A stretch of 64,000 nucleotides of DNA from Roseibacillus persicicus (lineage in GTDB: Bacteria > Verrucomicrobiota > Verrucomicrobiia > Verrucomicrobiales > Akkermansiaceae). Below, piece after piece: positions 8,936-17,960 of the stretch (within the stretch, counting starts at the first letter, position 1; the number at the start of each line of letters is the position of its first letter). The notes beneath the pieces were generated by a model that saw nothing but the letters and a program-made list of their open reading frames with translations, ran no database searches and had not been told where the DNA came from. The stretch is from NCBI RefSeq assembly GCF_014651675.1, contig NZ_BMXI01000005.1, positions 62,001 to 126,000 of the forward strand, written 5' to 3'. Position numbers and translations under genes: made by a program.

Positions 8936-10066
8936 TCATTCTTCCATTTGGGCGAGTTTTTCGCGGTCCTGCAGGAAAAGGCGGCAGAAACGCTCGCCCT
9001 CCAGCTCCAATTGCATCAGGACGGCATTCACGGGACGGGCGGAACCATCGGTGTGGGCGACTTCGGCCGAGAAGGTGGCGTAGCCGGTCTCTTGCAATTT
9101 CGCGACTGCCTTGCGGAATTTTCGCAGGGAGGAAACGGTGAGCAAGTCGTCTACGGGGCGGCCAATCAAGCGGAGTGGAGAATGTCCGGAGAGCTTCTCG
9201 GTGTAAGGATTGGCCTCGGTGATGCGCCCGAACTGATCGTAGCGGATGAAGCCATCGGTGGCGTTGTCGATGGAACGGCTGAGACTTTGTTCGTAAGTGG
9301 TGCAGAGAGTGACTTCGTCTTCCAGATCACTGAGATCCCTTACCGTGGCGAGGATCAAAGTTTTGCCCTGGAATTGGAAGTCCGTGAAGGAAATGGAGGC
9401 AGGCACGGTCCGGCCAGCTCCCACCCTGACGCGGCAGTCGAAGCGGGAACGGCTATTGCTCTTCAGTCGGCGCAGAGCCTTGAACGCTTCGGCGCGGCCC
9501 GAGGAGTCGGCCAGTTGACTGACGCGCAGGCCAATCAAGGTTTCCAAGGGCTTGCGGGTGAGGGCGATCATGGCACGGTTGGCATTCAAGATGAAGCCGT
9601 GGTCGTCGGTGACCACGATGCCATCCGGACAGGCTTCGAAGAGCTTTTGAGTATAGGCCTCCAGGCTGGTCATTCTGAGGTAGTCCCGCAGGCGACACTC
9701 TTGCTGGGCAAGTAGCGAGGTTAAGATGGAGAGGTTCTCGTCGTTGGGCTGGTCTGAGAAGTTGTGGAGAAGCAGAAGTTTGCCAGCGTCCTTCAGCTGA
9801 ATGGCGAGTGAGTTCTCATTGAGAGGCTCTTCGGGTTGGTCTGGGGAAAACTTCGAATAGCTCAAACGCTCGCATCCAAGATACTTTGGTCCAAAGTCCA
9901 GGATACGCGCCAAGTTACGCGCAGGGTCGGCTCCCATCTGGCCGAGGAGTGAGCTGAGCGAGGCAGGGGGGGCGGTGCTCTGAGTTGAAAAGTCCAGAGG
10001 GCTTTCGGAGGAAGACTCTTCCTCGGTCGTTGTGTTCTGGCCGAATTGGGATTCTACGTAAACCAT
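8936..10066 (-). CDS. PAS-domain protein without output domain (paralogue 1)
   Basis: About 376 residues from ATG 10066 (MVYVESQFGQNTTTEEESSS); an upstream TTG would add 15 residues. After a Ser/Glu-rich N-terminus there is a poorly conserved region, then two PAS domains: about residues 146-250 (ACPDGIVVTDDHGFILNANR) and 268-372 (ATDGFIRYDQFGRITEANPY). No kinase, cyclase, EAL or HTH domain follows; the protein ends shortly after the second PAS. There is no signal peptide or membrane segment, so it is probably a cytoplasmic sensor or scaffold needing a partner. It is a close tandem paralogue of the gene at 10398-11513, about 330 bp away. Signal and partner are unknown. Confidence 0.75.
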   Translation of the reverse strand: MVYVESQFGQNTTTEEESSSESPLDFSTQSTAPPASLSSLLGQMGADPARNLARILDFGPKYLGCERLSYSKFSPDQPEEPLNENSLAIQLKDAGKLLLLHNFSDQPNDENLSILTSLLAQQECRLRDYLRMTSLEAYTQKLFEACPDGIVVTDDHGFILNANRAMIALTRKPLETLIGLRVSQLADSSGRAEAFKALRRLKSNSRSRFDCRVRVGAGRTVPASISFTDFQFQGKTLILATVRDLSDLEDEVTLCTTYEQSLSRSIDNATDGFIRYDQFGRITEANPYTEKLSGHSPLRLIGRPVDDLLTVSSLRKFRKAVAKLQETGYATFSAEVAHTDGSARPVNAVLMQLELEGERFCRLFLQDREKLAQMEE

Positions 10067-10397
10067 AGGGGGGGAGCTGTTTCGAGGAGTTATGGTTACA
10101 TTAAATTTCAAATTCGCTCAATAATATTTTATAAAAAACAGGATAAGTTTTAACTTATTTTCAGTAAAATTAAAATATTTTGCGGAATTGGGACAAGATT
10201 TTTTCGTGGGTTTTTAGGGCTGGTTTGAGTCTATGGTGTTGTATTTGAGTGACTTAAATTGTTTTTTGCGGTTGTGGGGAGACGCTCGTTTTTCAAGCTA
10301 GGCCGAAAACGTATTTTTTTGTAAAAACCGACCGACAAGGCCTCGTCGCCGCTCCTAGCTTGGGGTCTCGTCCCGGTTGTTGACGCCTTGACTGGTC
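10067..10397. other. AT-rich intergenic region between the two PAS paralogues
   Basis: About 330 bp with no credible gene. The part from about 10110 to 10330 is markedly AT-rich (runs such as TTTTATAAAAAACA, TTTTAACTTATTTT and AATTAAAATATTTTG) in an otherwise GC-rich window. It probably holds the promoter of the PAS gene at 10066. I could not pick a single -10/-35 pair with confidence. Confidence 0.45.
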
Positions 10398-11513
10398 TTA
10401 CCCCTGTTCCGCAGAAAGGGAGCGGAGGTCTTGGAGGAAGAGGCGGCAGAAGACCTCTCCTTCGTGCTCCAGTTGCATGAGAGCCGCTCGTGAGGGGATC
10501 TTGGTTCCATCGGGCTTTGCGATTTCGCAGAAGAAAGTGGAATAGCCGGTTTTTTGGAGCTGGGCCACGCTTTTGCGGAAGGCTTTCAGAGAGCTATTGG
10601 ACAAAAGATCGTCGACGGGCTTTCCAACGAGATGCTCCACCAAGTGTCCCGTGAGGACCTCGGTGTATGGATTGGCTTCGGTGATGCGGCCGAACTGGTC
10701 ATACCGGATGAAGGCGTCGGTGGCGTTGGTGATTGAGCGGCTTAGGCTCTTCTCATAGGTCTTACATTGATTGACCTCTTCTTCCAAGTAGCTGAGGTCT
10801 CTAATCGTTGCGAGGAGAAGGCCCTGGCCCTGAAAGACGAAGTCGCGGATGGAGATTGAAGTCGGAACCCCATTCCCCGAACCAAACCGGATGCGGCAAT
10901 CGAAGCGCGCCCGGTTGTTGGTTTTGAGGTAGCGAATGGCCTTCATCACTTGGGAGCGTCCCTTGGCATTCGTCAATTTGCTCGCCCGGAGTCCCATCAG
11001 CTTTTCCCGGGACATGCGGGTGAGCATGACCATGGCGCGGTTGGCGTCGAGAATGTAGCCGGACTCATCGGTTACGAGGATGCCATCAGGGCAGGATTCA
11101 AAGAGGGCTTTGGTGTATTTCTTCAGGCTGGACATCCGTTCAACATCCCGGATGCGGGTTTCCTGCTGATTGAGGAGGTTTTTGTACGCTGCCAATCGAC
11201 CGGCATCCGGGGAGGTGTTCGAGGTCCTGACTACGAGAGATTTATGGCTGTGGCCGTAGGGCTCGACGATTGTTTCGGAGTCCGCTTCCGGGCTTGTCGA
11301 ACCAGTTTGATCGGTGAAGATCTCGACGCTTTGGCAATGGAGAAATTTCGGGCCGAGCTCGATCAGTTTGGCGATGTTTTGCTTGGCGCTAGGCCCCAGG
11401 CTGCAAACCAAATATTCAAGGTTCACCTCCGACGGATTTTCAAGCGGTCGCGATGGGCTGACCGCTTGTCCGGCGATAGGGTCTTGAGATGGGTTGGATC
11501 CGAAAGACAACAT
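10398..11513 (-). CDS. PAS-domain protein without output domain (paralogue 2)
   Basis: A 371-residue paralogue of the neighbouring PAS gene, starting at ATG (MLSFGSNPSQDPIAGQ). Order of parts is the same: variable N-terminus, short conserved region (LGPSAKQNIAKLIELGPKFL, compare DFGPKYLGC in paralogue 1), then two PAS domains with SCPDGILVTDESGYILDANR and ATDAFIRYDQFGRITEANPY. The second PAS is more conserved between the two than the N-terminus, which fits an old tandem duplication with diverged input. No output domain and no export signal. TCTAACA lies 35 bp upstream of the start. Confidence 0.75.
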   Translation of the reverse strand: MLSFGSNPSQDPIAGQAVSPSRPLENPSEVNLEYLVCSLGPSAKQNIAKLIELGPKFLHCQSVEIFTDQTGSTSPEADSETIVEPYGHSHKSLVVRTSNTSPDAGRLAAYKNLLNQQETRIRDVERMSSLKKYTKALFESCPDGILVTDESGYILDANRAMVMLTRMSREKLMGLRASKLTNAKGRSQVMKAIRYLKTNNRARFDCRIRFGSGNGVPTSISIRDFVFQGQGLLLATIRDLSYLEEEVNQCKTYEKSLSRSITNATDAFIRYDQFGRITEANPYTEVLTGHLVEHLVGKPVDDLLSNSSLKAFRKSVAQLQKTGYSTFFCEIAKPDGTKIPSRAALMQLEHEGEVFCRLFLQDLRSLSAEQG

Positions 11514-11599
11514 GGCAGAAACCTACGTTCCTTAAGCTCTTCCGGATTCTAACAAATTTCAAATAAAATGAGACCGAGATAGATAACTTTTATAGGTTT

Positions 11600-12613
11600 C
11601 TAAGGCGCGGCGGGGGAAGGGTTTGGACGAACCTTGGCCGCGATGAGGAATCCGATGCCGATGAGGATAAAGAAAAGGGAGTAGAATTGCCCTTTTGTAA
11701 AAATTCCGATCATGGCGGAATCGGGGACGCGGAATTGCTCGACGAAGATCCGTCCCAAGGCATAGAGGAGGAAAAAGAGGCCGGTCAGGGTGCCGTTGGG
11801 GAGTTTGGGGAGACGGAAGCGGAGGGTGGTGAGGAGGAGGAAAAGGAGGAGACCTTCGATGAGGCCTTCGTAAATTTGGGACGGGTGGCGGTTGAGGAGG
11901 AAGGGCTCGATGGCCGTCTGGACGGCATCGCTGCTGCGCACGGCGGCGGCCAAGGCTTGTTCGCCCCCGAATCCGGAGTTGTAGGCTTGGATGAGGCTGT
12001 CCCGGGTTTCGCCCTCGGCGCTTTCGATCGCGACTGCCATAACGGAGGAGTAGCTCTCGGCTTCCTCGCATTTCTGGTTGAAGATGGCCCCGGGAAACTT
12101 CACCGCCCAAGGCAGGGAGGACTTGGCCACGTGGCCGAAGAGTTCGCCATTGATGAAGTTGGCCATTCGGCCGAAGAACACCCCAAGCGGGGCCACGCAG
12201 ACGATGCCGTCGCCGAGGGCGGCCCAAGAAATCTTGTGTTTGCGGGCATAGAACCAGGCAAAGATTGTCAGTCCGAGAATCCCTCCGTGGGAAGCCATCC
12301 CTCCGTCCCAGACCTTGAAGATGGTCAAGGGGTCATCGGCGATCTGCGCCCGACCGGCAGCGGAGGGCAGCATGTAAAAGAGGACGTAGCCCAAACGACC
12401 ACCCAAGAAGACGCCGAGAAAGGCTCCGTAGGCGATGAAGTCCGAGACTTTGTCGGGGGCGAGGGGGAAGAGTTTTCGCTCGGCGAGCTTTTTTAAAATC
12501 CACCAGGCGGCGATGAAGCCCGCAAGGTAGGCGAGTCCATACCAGCGCACCTTAAGGGTTTCGGTCAGGGAGATGAGGACGGGATCGAGGTCGTGGACGT
12601 AGGCGGCGAGCAC
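11600..12613 (-). CDS. lgt: Prolipoprotein diacylglyceryl transferase
   Basis: A 337-residue inner-membrane enzyme that moves diacylglycerol from phosphatidylglycerol to the lipobox Cys of prolipoproteins. The start appears to be GTG (MLAAYVHDLDPVLISL), since no in-frame ATG precedes the conserved VRWYGLAYLAGF. The family signature is GRMANFINGELFGH, with the essential Arg and Asn, and the conserved HPSQIYEGLIEG follows. Multiple transmembrane segments are evident. It is longer than E. coli Lgt (291 aa) because of an insert after the signature (about residues 165-205), compatible with a periplasmic loop. Its clients in this window include several lipobox proteins. Confidence 0.95.
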   Translation of the reverse strand: MLAAYVHDLDPVLISLTETLKVRWYGLAYLAGFIAAWWILKKLAERKLFPLAPDKVSDFIAYGAFLGVFLGGRLGYVLFYMLPSAAGRAQIADDPLTIFKVWDGGMASHGGILGLTIFAWFYARKHKISWAALGDGIVCVAPLGVFFGRMANFINGELFGHVAKSSLPWAVKFPGAIFNQKCEEAESYSSVMAVAIESAEGETRDSLIQAYNSGFGGEQALAAAVRSSDAVQTAIEPFLLNRHPSQIYEGLIEGLLLFLLLTTLRFRLPKLPNGTLTGLFFLLYALGRIFVEQFRVPDSAMIGIFTKGQFYSLFFILIGIGFLIAAKVRPNPSPAAP

Positions 12614-12685
12614 GGGGTCTTTTAAGCGGGAATCCGCATTGGTCGAAAAGAAAATACCGCCAAAGGGACTTCCTTGCCGGGATGT

Positions 12686-13303
12686 CTACTGCTCCAGGTA
12701 ACTTGCCAGTGACTCGCGCAAGGTGCCGCGGGCGCGAAAGAGCTGGGACTTCACCGCTGAGACGGTGAGGTCCAGAACTGCTGCGATCTCCTCGTAGGAA
12801 AGGTCCTGATAGCGGCGCAGAACCACGGCCATGCGCTGCTTTTCCGGCAGGGCTTCGATAGCCCGGTCAATCGCGGTTCGGAGTTCGGCATTGAGCTGCT
12901 CGCGATCCGGTTGCTGGTTGGGATTGGAGGGGAGCTCGAGCTCGTAGTCGTCTTTGCGCTGATCGAGGGAGGACTCTTTTTTCCGGGATTTGCGACGGGA
13001 TTCGTTGAAAACGAGATTGCGGGTGATGGTGTAGAGGAAGGTGGTGAACTTTGCGCTGGGCTGATAGCGGGCACGGGATTTCCAGATGCGCAAAAAGACT
13101 TGCTGGGCAATATCCTCTGCCTCGCTGGGATTGCCTAGCATCTTGGCCACGGTGCCGATGACGGCGTCCTGATGCCGCTCGATCAATTGGCGGAATGCTT
13201 CGTGATCGCCGGTGGCTTGAACGGAGAGCATCAATTCAACATCCCGCGCGTTCTCGGAGTCGGGATCGGGGGGCGTATCAATCATCTGTGCTGCGGCTAC
13301 CAT
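12686..13303 (-). CDS. ECF-type RNA polymerase sigma-70 factor
   Basis: About 205 residues from ATG 13303 (MVAAAQMIDTPPDPDSEN); the open frame extends to a TTG upstream. Region 2 is visible (FRQLIERHQDAVIGTVAKML and EAEDIAQQVFLRIWKSR), then a basic linker, then region 4 with a helix-turn-helix (LPEKQRMAVVLRRYQDLSYE; AAVLDLTVSAVKSQLFRAR). It lacks regions 1 and 3, as expected for ECF factors. No anti-sigma gene is adjacent: downstream is lgt and upstream, divergent, is a large secreted repeat protein. A G10 tract lies in the divergent promoter gap. Regulon unknown. Confidence 0.9.
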   Translation of the reverse strand: MVAAAQMIDTPPDPDSENARDVELMLSVQATGDHEAFRQLIERHQDAVIGTVAKMLGNPSEAEDIAQQVFLRIWKSRARYQPSAKFTTFLYTITRNLVFNESRRKSRKKESSLDQRKDDYELELPSNPNQQPDREQLNAELRTAIDRAIEALPEKQRMAVVLRRYQDLSYEEIAAVLDLTVSAVKSQLFRARGTLRESLASYLEQ

Positions 13304-13391
13304 CGATAGGTGGGATGGAACCTCAGGGCGAGCGGGAAGTTGCGGGGAAATGTGATTCGACTGAGATTGAGTCGCAGCCAACAACCGGTTT

Positions 13392-13401
13392 GGGGGGGGG
13401 G
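13392..13401. repeat. Homopolymer tract of ten G in a divergent promoter region
   Basis: Ten consecutive G are followed by CGCGGGGG. The tract lies 89 bp upstream of the sigma factor ATG and 133 bp upstream of the secreted repeat-protein start. Such tracts can change length by slippage, or be a sequencing artefact. Confidence 0.7.
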
Positions 13402-13533
13402 CGCGGGGGATGGATGCGCGTTCGGCTCAGCGATCTTGCGTTACGAGTTTATCACCATGTTTGAATCGTGGAAATTGAGGTATACGTGACGATGAGGGGC
13501 CTTTCAGGCGTTTGTGAATTCTATCGAACTATT

Positions 13534-16200
13534 ATGAAAACGATCTTTGGGCAAAAGCCCTTCGCCTTGTTGTGTTGGCCCTGTCTGTTTCCGATGTTTC
13601 TGGGGGGGCAAGAGGTCAAGATTGCAGTGGAAGCAAATCAAGTCGCGGTTGCGGACGGATTATACGTCGACGATGTCTTTGGAGCCTTGGGGGAAAACCA
13701 GAGTATCCCCGGATTACAAGACCTGCTGATCTATCTCGCCTTCGATCTCACTACTCTCCCCGAGGGGGCCGTGGTTGTGTCGGCCGAGGTGAATGTCTTT
13801 GATTGGAACCCGGTGGATGCGGAGGTCGTCGCAATGACCTTTGTCGATGTGCCCGCCGACTTTGACCCGGAGACCCTCACATATGAACTGGCAGAGGCCA
13901 GCTATGGGGCGGCTCCGATCAGCGATCCGGAGAACCCCGTTGTCGGTCTGCAGCCGGCGGTGGTTCGTTGGACAGGTTCGGCCCTGATGGACAATACCGA
14001 TCCGCCTGGGGCGGCCACGGTGGGGTCGAGACGGACCTTCGAGGCGTCGGGGACTTATTCGGACGAAGACTTGGTTGCTGCTCTCAATGCGGATTTGTCT
14101 GAAGGAGATGGCAAGGTGACCTTTGCCTATCATGGTCATTCGTTGGCAGACAACAGCTTGATCGGCATCAACTACCCGGATGCCGAAGCTGGACCAACCC
14201 TTCAGCTGACGGTTGCGGTGCCGAGCGGGGCAGGGCCTACCACGACCTACAATTTCGACACCCGGACTTTGGAGGGGTGGGGGAATCTTACCGCTTCCAG
14301 TCTGCCAAACGGGCCCAGTGGTCATGGGGTAATTAGCGAGGATGATCCTGCGGTGGGTAATTCGGTGCCCCCTCTTCCCCAGAGCAGTCCGTCCTTCATC
14401 GGACCGGTGCCCTTCGAGGCTGAGGATGGTGGGAATACCCGCGATGGTAGTCACGAAACCCTGGTGCTGCGCTCGCCAGAGTTTCGCATTTATCCCAATG
14501 GGGCTTTGTCCTTTTCCCTGATTGGTGGTTCCCATCCCGACCTGGACCTCGCGGAGGTGAATCGCAATGGTCTGCCGGCCCAGTCCTCCGGGGCAGGGGC
14601 AATCGGGTTTGCCCTGCGGCGGGTGAGCGACGGCGAGTATCTCGGATTCTGGGGGCGCTCCGAGGATGGCGGCACCAGTTGGGAGACCATCACGGTGGAA
14701 GGACCCGAGTTGGCGGAGTTGGTTGCGGGAGAGGAATGCTATACCCTTGATTTCATCGACTCCTACCACGGGGCCTGGGCATGGGCGGGATTCGATGATG
14801 TCGTGATTCGGGAGGGCGTTCCAACAGTCTCATATGACTTCGAGGATGGGACTTTGCAGGGGTGGACGAGCGTGCAGACCTCGACTACGGCTGACGGGCC
14901 AACGGAGTATGCGGTGATCGATACGACCGCCGAACCTGTGGGGAATTCCGCCTATCCGGTTGCAAATAGCGCTCCTTACGTCCTGGGGCCAGTGCCCTTC
15001 GAGGCGGAAAGCGGGGACAATACCAGAGACCGCGCCCACGCGACGCTCTTGCTCCGTTCGCCCGAGTTTGCTCTCCATGGCAATGGGGCGATCTCCTTTG
15101 CCGTTCTTGGCGGGACGAAGCCTGCACTGGACCTTGCCGAGGTGAATGCGAACGGGTTGCCGGCAAGCTCCTCGCCTGATGGGGCTTTGGGCGTGGCCCT
15201 TCGCCGGGTGAGCGATGGCCGGTATCTTGGTTTCTGGAGTCGCACCATTGAGGAAGGCTCCCAGTTCTGGGAGACTGTCACAGTCGAGGGAGACGAGTTG
15301 ACGGGGCTGGTCGAGGATGGGGAGCTCTACACCCTTGACCTGATCGACTCCAATCATGGGAGCTGGGCTTGGGCCTGTTACGATAACGTGACGATCTCGC
15401 AAGGTTCGCCTGGTGCGGCCTTTGACTTCGATGACCGCACTTTGCAGGGATGGGTCAATGTGACGAACTCTGCGACGGCCAACGGCCCAACCCATCTGGG
15501 GATTCTGAGCAATGATGACCCGAACGTAGGGAACTCCGTTCCGCCTTTCGCCAATAGTGCTCCTTCCTTCGTGGGGCCTTTACCCTTTGAGGCTGAGGAT
15601 AATACCAATACCCGGGATCAGGCTCATGAAACCCTCATTCTTCGTTCGCCCGAGTTTACTCTCTACCCGAATGGAGCCCTCTCCTTTTCCCTGATTGGCG
15701 GCGCTCACGGGGAGTTCAATTTCGATGAAATCAATGCGAATGGTCTGCCGGCAAACTCGATTCCTGATGGAGACGGGGTGATTGGCTTTGGTCTGAGAAG
15801 GGTGAGTGACGGATCTTATCTCACCTTCAATTCCCGCACGGAGTCCGGAGGAGACTTTTGGGAGGTCGTTTCGCTGGATAGCGTGGACCTGCGGGGGAAA
15901 GTCGCTAGTGGGGGAGAAGTGGTCACCCTGGACTTCATCGACTCCCGTCACGGCGGCTGGGGATGGGGTGGCTTTGACGATGTTTCCATCAGCTACGGGA
16001 CCGCGCTGCCATCGAAGGGGGAGGAACCGTTCATCGATGTAGTTCAGGGGGAGAACGGCGAGATCGAGGTCTATTTCGAAGGGACTTTGCAGGTTTCCGA
16101 GGACCTGTCCGGCACTTGGACCACGCTCACGGATGCCACGAGCCCCTACACCTTGAGCTCGAGCGAAAGCACGGTTCGATTCGCTCGCGCAGTGAAATAG
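13534..16200 (+). CDS. Large secreted protein with three tandem domains
   Basis: An 888-residue exported protein. I start at ATG 13534, which gives a signal peptide (MKTIFGQKPFALLCWPCLF), not at the upstream GTG. The N-terminal region of about 200 residues resembles DNRLRE-type modules (VKIAVEANQVAVADGLYVDD). Three copies of a roughly 190-residue domain follow, encoded at about 14250-14815, 14830-15405 and 15420-15990. Each runs from a FDDRTLQGW-type start through RSPEF, a GNGAxSF-type strand and LRRVSDGxYLGF to DFIDSxHGxWxWxGFDDV. The C-terminus (TLQVSEDLSGTWTTLTDATS) is a module common on verrucomicrobial secreted proteins. There is no PEP-CTERM motif. It may be a surface or adhesive protein. 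A strong terminator follows. Confidence 0.8.
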   Translation: MKTIFGQKPFALLCWPCLFPMFLGGQEVKIAVEANQVAVADGLYVDDVFGALGENQSIPGLQDLLIYLAFDLTTLPEGAVVVSAEVNVFDWNPVDAEVVAMTFVDVPADFDPETLTYELAEASYGAAPISDPENPVVGLQPAVVRWTGSALMDNTDPPGAATVGSRRTFEASGTYSDEDLVAALNADLSEGDGKVTFAYHGHSLADNSLIGINYPDAEAGPTLQLTVAVPSGAGPTTTYNFDTRTLEGWGNLTASSLPNGPSGHGVISEDDPAVGNSVPPLPQSSPSFIGPVPFEAEDGGNTRDGSHETLVLRSPEFRIYPNGALSFSLIGGSHPDLDLAEVNRNGLPAQSSGAGAIGFALRRVSDGEYLGFWGRSEDGGTSWETITVEGPELAELVAGEECYTLDFIDSYHGAWAWAGFDDVVIREGVPTVSYDFEDGTLQGWTSVQTSTTADGPTEYAVIDTTAEPVGNSAYPVANSAPYVLGPVPFEAESGDNTRDRAHATLLLRSPEFALHGNGAISFAVLGGTKPALDLAEVNANGLPASSSPDGALGVALRRVSDGRYLGFWSRTIEEGSQFWETVTVEGDELTGLVEDGELYTLDLIDSNHGSWAWACYDNVTISQGSPGAAFDFDDRTLQGWVNVTNSATANGPTHLGILSNDDPNVGNSVPPFANSAPSFVGPLPFEAEDNTNTRDQAHETLILRSPEFTLYPNGALSFSLIGGAHGEFNFDEINANGLPANSIPDGDGVIGFGLRRVSDGSYLTFNSRTESGGDFWEVVSLDSVDLRGKVASGGEVVTLDFIDSRHGGWGWGGFDDVSISYGTALPSKGEEPFIDVVQGENGEIEVYFEGTLQVSEDLSGTWTTLTDATSPYTLSSSESTVRFARAVK

Positions 16201-16225
16201 GACTCTCGTTCAATTCTTGCGTTTC

Positions 16226-16262
16226 AAGCGAAGCCTCTCGTGGGGGGCTTCGCTTTTTATTT
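16226..16262 (+). terminator. Rho-independent terminator after the triple-repeat protein
   Basis: AAGCGAAGCC (16226-16235) pairs perfectly with GGCTTCGCTT (16246-16255) around a 10-base loop, and TTTATTTTT follows directly. It lies 26 bp past the stop codon. Textbook intrinsic terminator. Confidence 0.9.
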
Positions 16263-16264
16263 TT

Positions 16265-16701
16265 CGGAGAAAGTGGCGGAATTCGAGCCCATTTTTCTCC
16301 TAGGGGTCTTTGGAAATTGGGACCGGAATTTCAAATTCGAGCGGCGGAATAGCTTAAACTGGAAAAGATTTTTCTTTTGGGAGAAAGGTTCTGTGGCACC
16401 GGCAAGGAGTGGTCCAAGAGGGAATTTTTTAAAGCGAAAGGTGAACCTTGTTCTGGATTTAAAATCCTTATGATAAGTTTGTTACCAGTTTTTCTGCCGG
16501 TTGGGCGCGTTCGCCCGGGCAATCGGGGACGAAAGAGTTTTGTCTGGGATTGAGGACGAAGTGAAAGGTGTCCCGTAAGAAAATCTGTAAACTTGGCACG
16601 CGCTATGATTCAACGATTTCGTGACAGGGGAACGCTTGCACAGATTGTTGGTAAAGTTGAATAATTTTGTGTAGACAATGTGTTGGCATGACCTTTGAGG
16701 T
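16265..16701. other. Gene-free leader region before the pseudopilin cassette
   Basis: About 435 bp without a credible protein gene. It contains a short GC hairpin (GGGCGCGTTCGCCC, near 16501-16514) and an AT-richer stretch before the cassette start (GGTAAAGTTGAATAATTTTG, near 16650), where the operon promoter probably lies. A TTGGCACG sequence near 16593 resembles half of a sigma-54 site but lacks the second half. No riboswitch was recognised. Confidence 0.4.
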
Positions 16702-17379
16702 GTGCGAACTTTTGAGCAAGTGAAGAAAAGAGCAAAAACAGGATTTACCCTGATTGAGGTGCTTGTCGTGATGGGAATCATGGCAGTGTTCCTTGTCATG
16801 GGCGCTTTTCTCTTTCAAGGCGCGGGCAAGAGCGAAAGCCGCGATGCGGTGAGGTCGCTTCTTCTTGCTGGATTGAACAATGCCCAGACCCGTGCTCTCT
16901 CTTCAGGTGAGCCGGTGGCTATGGTGATGACTCCTTACGACCAGGGCCTGGAAGACAGGTTGGGTCGCGCTTTTACCCTCTTCGAGGTGCGGCAGGACGA
17001 TGTCACGGGAGACTTCATTGCGGGCAAGCAATTGCGGCGCTGGGCGGATCTGCCAGGCCGCTTTATTTTTTCAAAGGGAGGCACGGTCTCTGATTCTGGT
17101 CAAAATGCCTTCGACCAAGAGGCGGTGGTGACCATCAGCGTGCGCGACGACAATTCGCCCCAAAAGCGTTCGGTTGAAATGCCTGCCATTATTTTCGGAT
17201 CGACCGGGAGTGTGATTTGGCCCTCGGGAGAAGCTGAGCTGGAACTGCATGTGGGAGAAGGAACGGTGCAGAATGGAGTGGCTGTGGGGACTGGTGCGGA
17301 CAACAACGATTGGCGCAAGAGGGAAGTGATTATTATTGGACGACAGACGGGGCGGGCCCGTTACCTACAAACCCAGTGA
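16702..17379 (+). CDS. Verru_Chthon cassette protein D, GspH-like pseudopilin
   Basis: A 225-residue prepilin-like protein. The start is GTG at 16702; GTG at 16720 (giving MKKRAKTG) is an alternative. The type IV prepilin signal is clear: short basic leader, Gly14 cleavage site, then FTLIEVLVVMGIMAVFLVMG, with Glu at +5 and a long N-terminal helix. The next part (LLLAGLNNAQTRALSSGEPV) matches the GspH/FimT pattern of minor pseudopilins. It is the first of four overlapping genes, with a 4-base overlap to the next. In type II systems GspH is the minor pseudopilin that links the tip to the shaft. The family is known from verrucomicrobial D-B-C-A cassettes; the GspH role is inferred. Confidence 0.88.
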   Translation: MRTFEQVKKRAKTGFTLIEVLVVMGIMAVFLVMGAFLFQGAGKSESRDAVRSLLLAGLNNAQTRALSSGEPVAMVMTPYDQGLEDRLGRAFTLFEVRQDDVTGDFIAGKQLRRWADLPGRFIFSKGGTVSDSGQNAFDQEAVVTISVRDDNSPQKRSVEMPAIIFGSTGSVIWPSGEAELELHVGEGTVQNGVAVGTGADNNDWRKREVIIIGRQTGRARYLQTQ

Positions 17380-17960
17380 AGACCTCTTTTCCAACATTTC
17401 GCGCAGCAGGATATACCTTGACCGAGGTGATTATCGCGATGGCGGTGATGGCGATCTCTGTTCCCTTGATTCTGGGGCTGGTGGTCGCGGGGAGCGAGAG
17501 TAGCCGACAGTCCGAGCGCGAGACGCGAGGAGTGATTACGGCCCGCTCGGTCTTTGAAGAAATCCGGCGGGCCCTCGATGGCAATAGTGAACTGATTGAA
17601 ACCAGTGACCTGCCCTGGGGAACCGACAGCGCGAGTAATTCGGCTGGATTTTTCGGCGGCGGAGGGAGTAGTTCCGAGGAGGGTGATGATGATTGGCTGA
17701 TTCTCGAGCTCGATCTCGACGGAGCCATCATCGGTGTGGCTTCGGATATGGAGTATGAGGAGCGCTGGGAGGGAGAAAACTCCGACGTGATTTCGCTCGC
17801 TGCGGTGCGGGGATATGGGCAGGAAGTTGAGGATGCCGAGCTGGTGGCGGGAGTGCCGCTCAATGTCTTTCGGGTGGAAGTCAGAATCGAGAGTCCGGCT
17901 CGCGCATTGGCCGAGAATCGATCTCGTTTAACCTTTATCAAGAGTGATTCCCTCAAATGA
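17376..17960 (+). CDS. Verru_Chthon cassette protein B, GspI-like pseudopilin
   Basis: About 194 residues. I choose the GTG at 17376, which overlaps the preceding TGA stop by four bases (GTGA), because it gives a short prepilin leader (MKTSFPTFRAAG) before YTLTEVIIAMAVMAISVPLI. Glu is at +5 after Gly12. The 17310 open-frame start is inside the previous gene. The helix-to-globule transition (ESSRQSERETRGVITARSVF) is like GspI/PilV proteins. A Gly/Ser/Asp/Glu-rich loop lies near residues 90-105. The stop overlaps the next ATG (ATGA). GspI nucleates the tip complex with GspJ and GspK in type II secretion; the same role is inferred here. Confidence 0.87.
   Translation: MKTSFPTFRAAGYTLTEVIIAMAVMAISVPLILGLVVAGSESSRQSERETRGVITARSVFEEIRRALDGNSELIETSDLPWGTDSASNSAGFFGGGGSSSEEGDDDWLILELDLDGAIIGVASDMEYEERWEGENSDVISLAAVRGYGQEVEDAELVAGVPLNVFRVEVRIESPARALAENRSRLTFIKSDSLK

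Noticed and set aside
13714-15951. Three similar minus-strand frames over the triple-repeat protein
   Set aside because: Their similarity to each other comes from the sense-strand repeats. No start signals or domains support them.
16590-16612. Sigma-54 promoter before the pseudopilin cassette
   Set aside because: TTGGCACG fits the -24 half, but the -12 half lacks the needed GC at the right distance.
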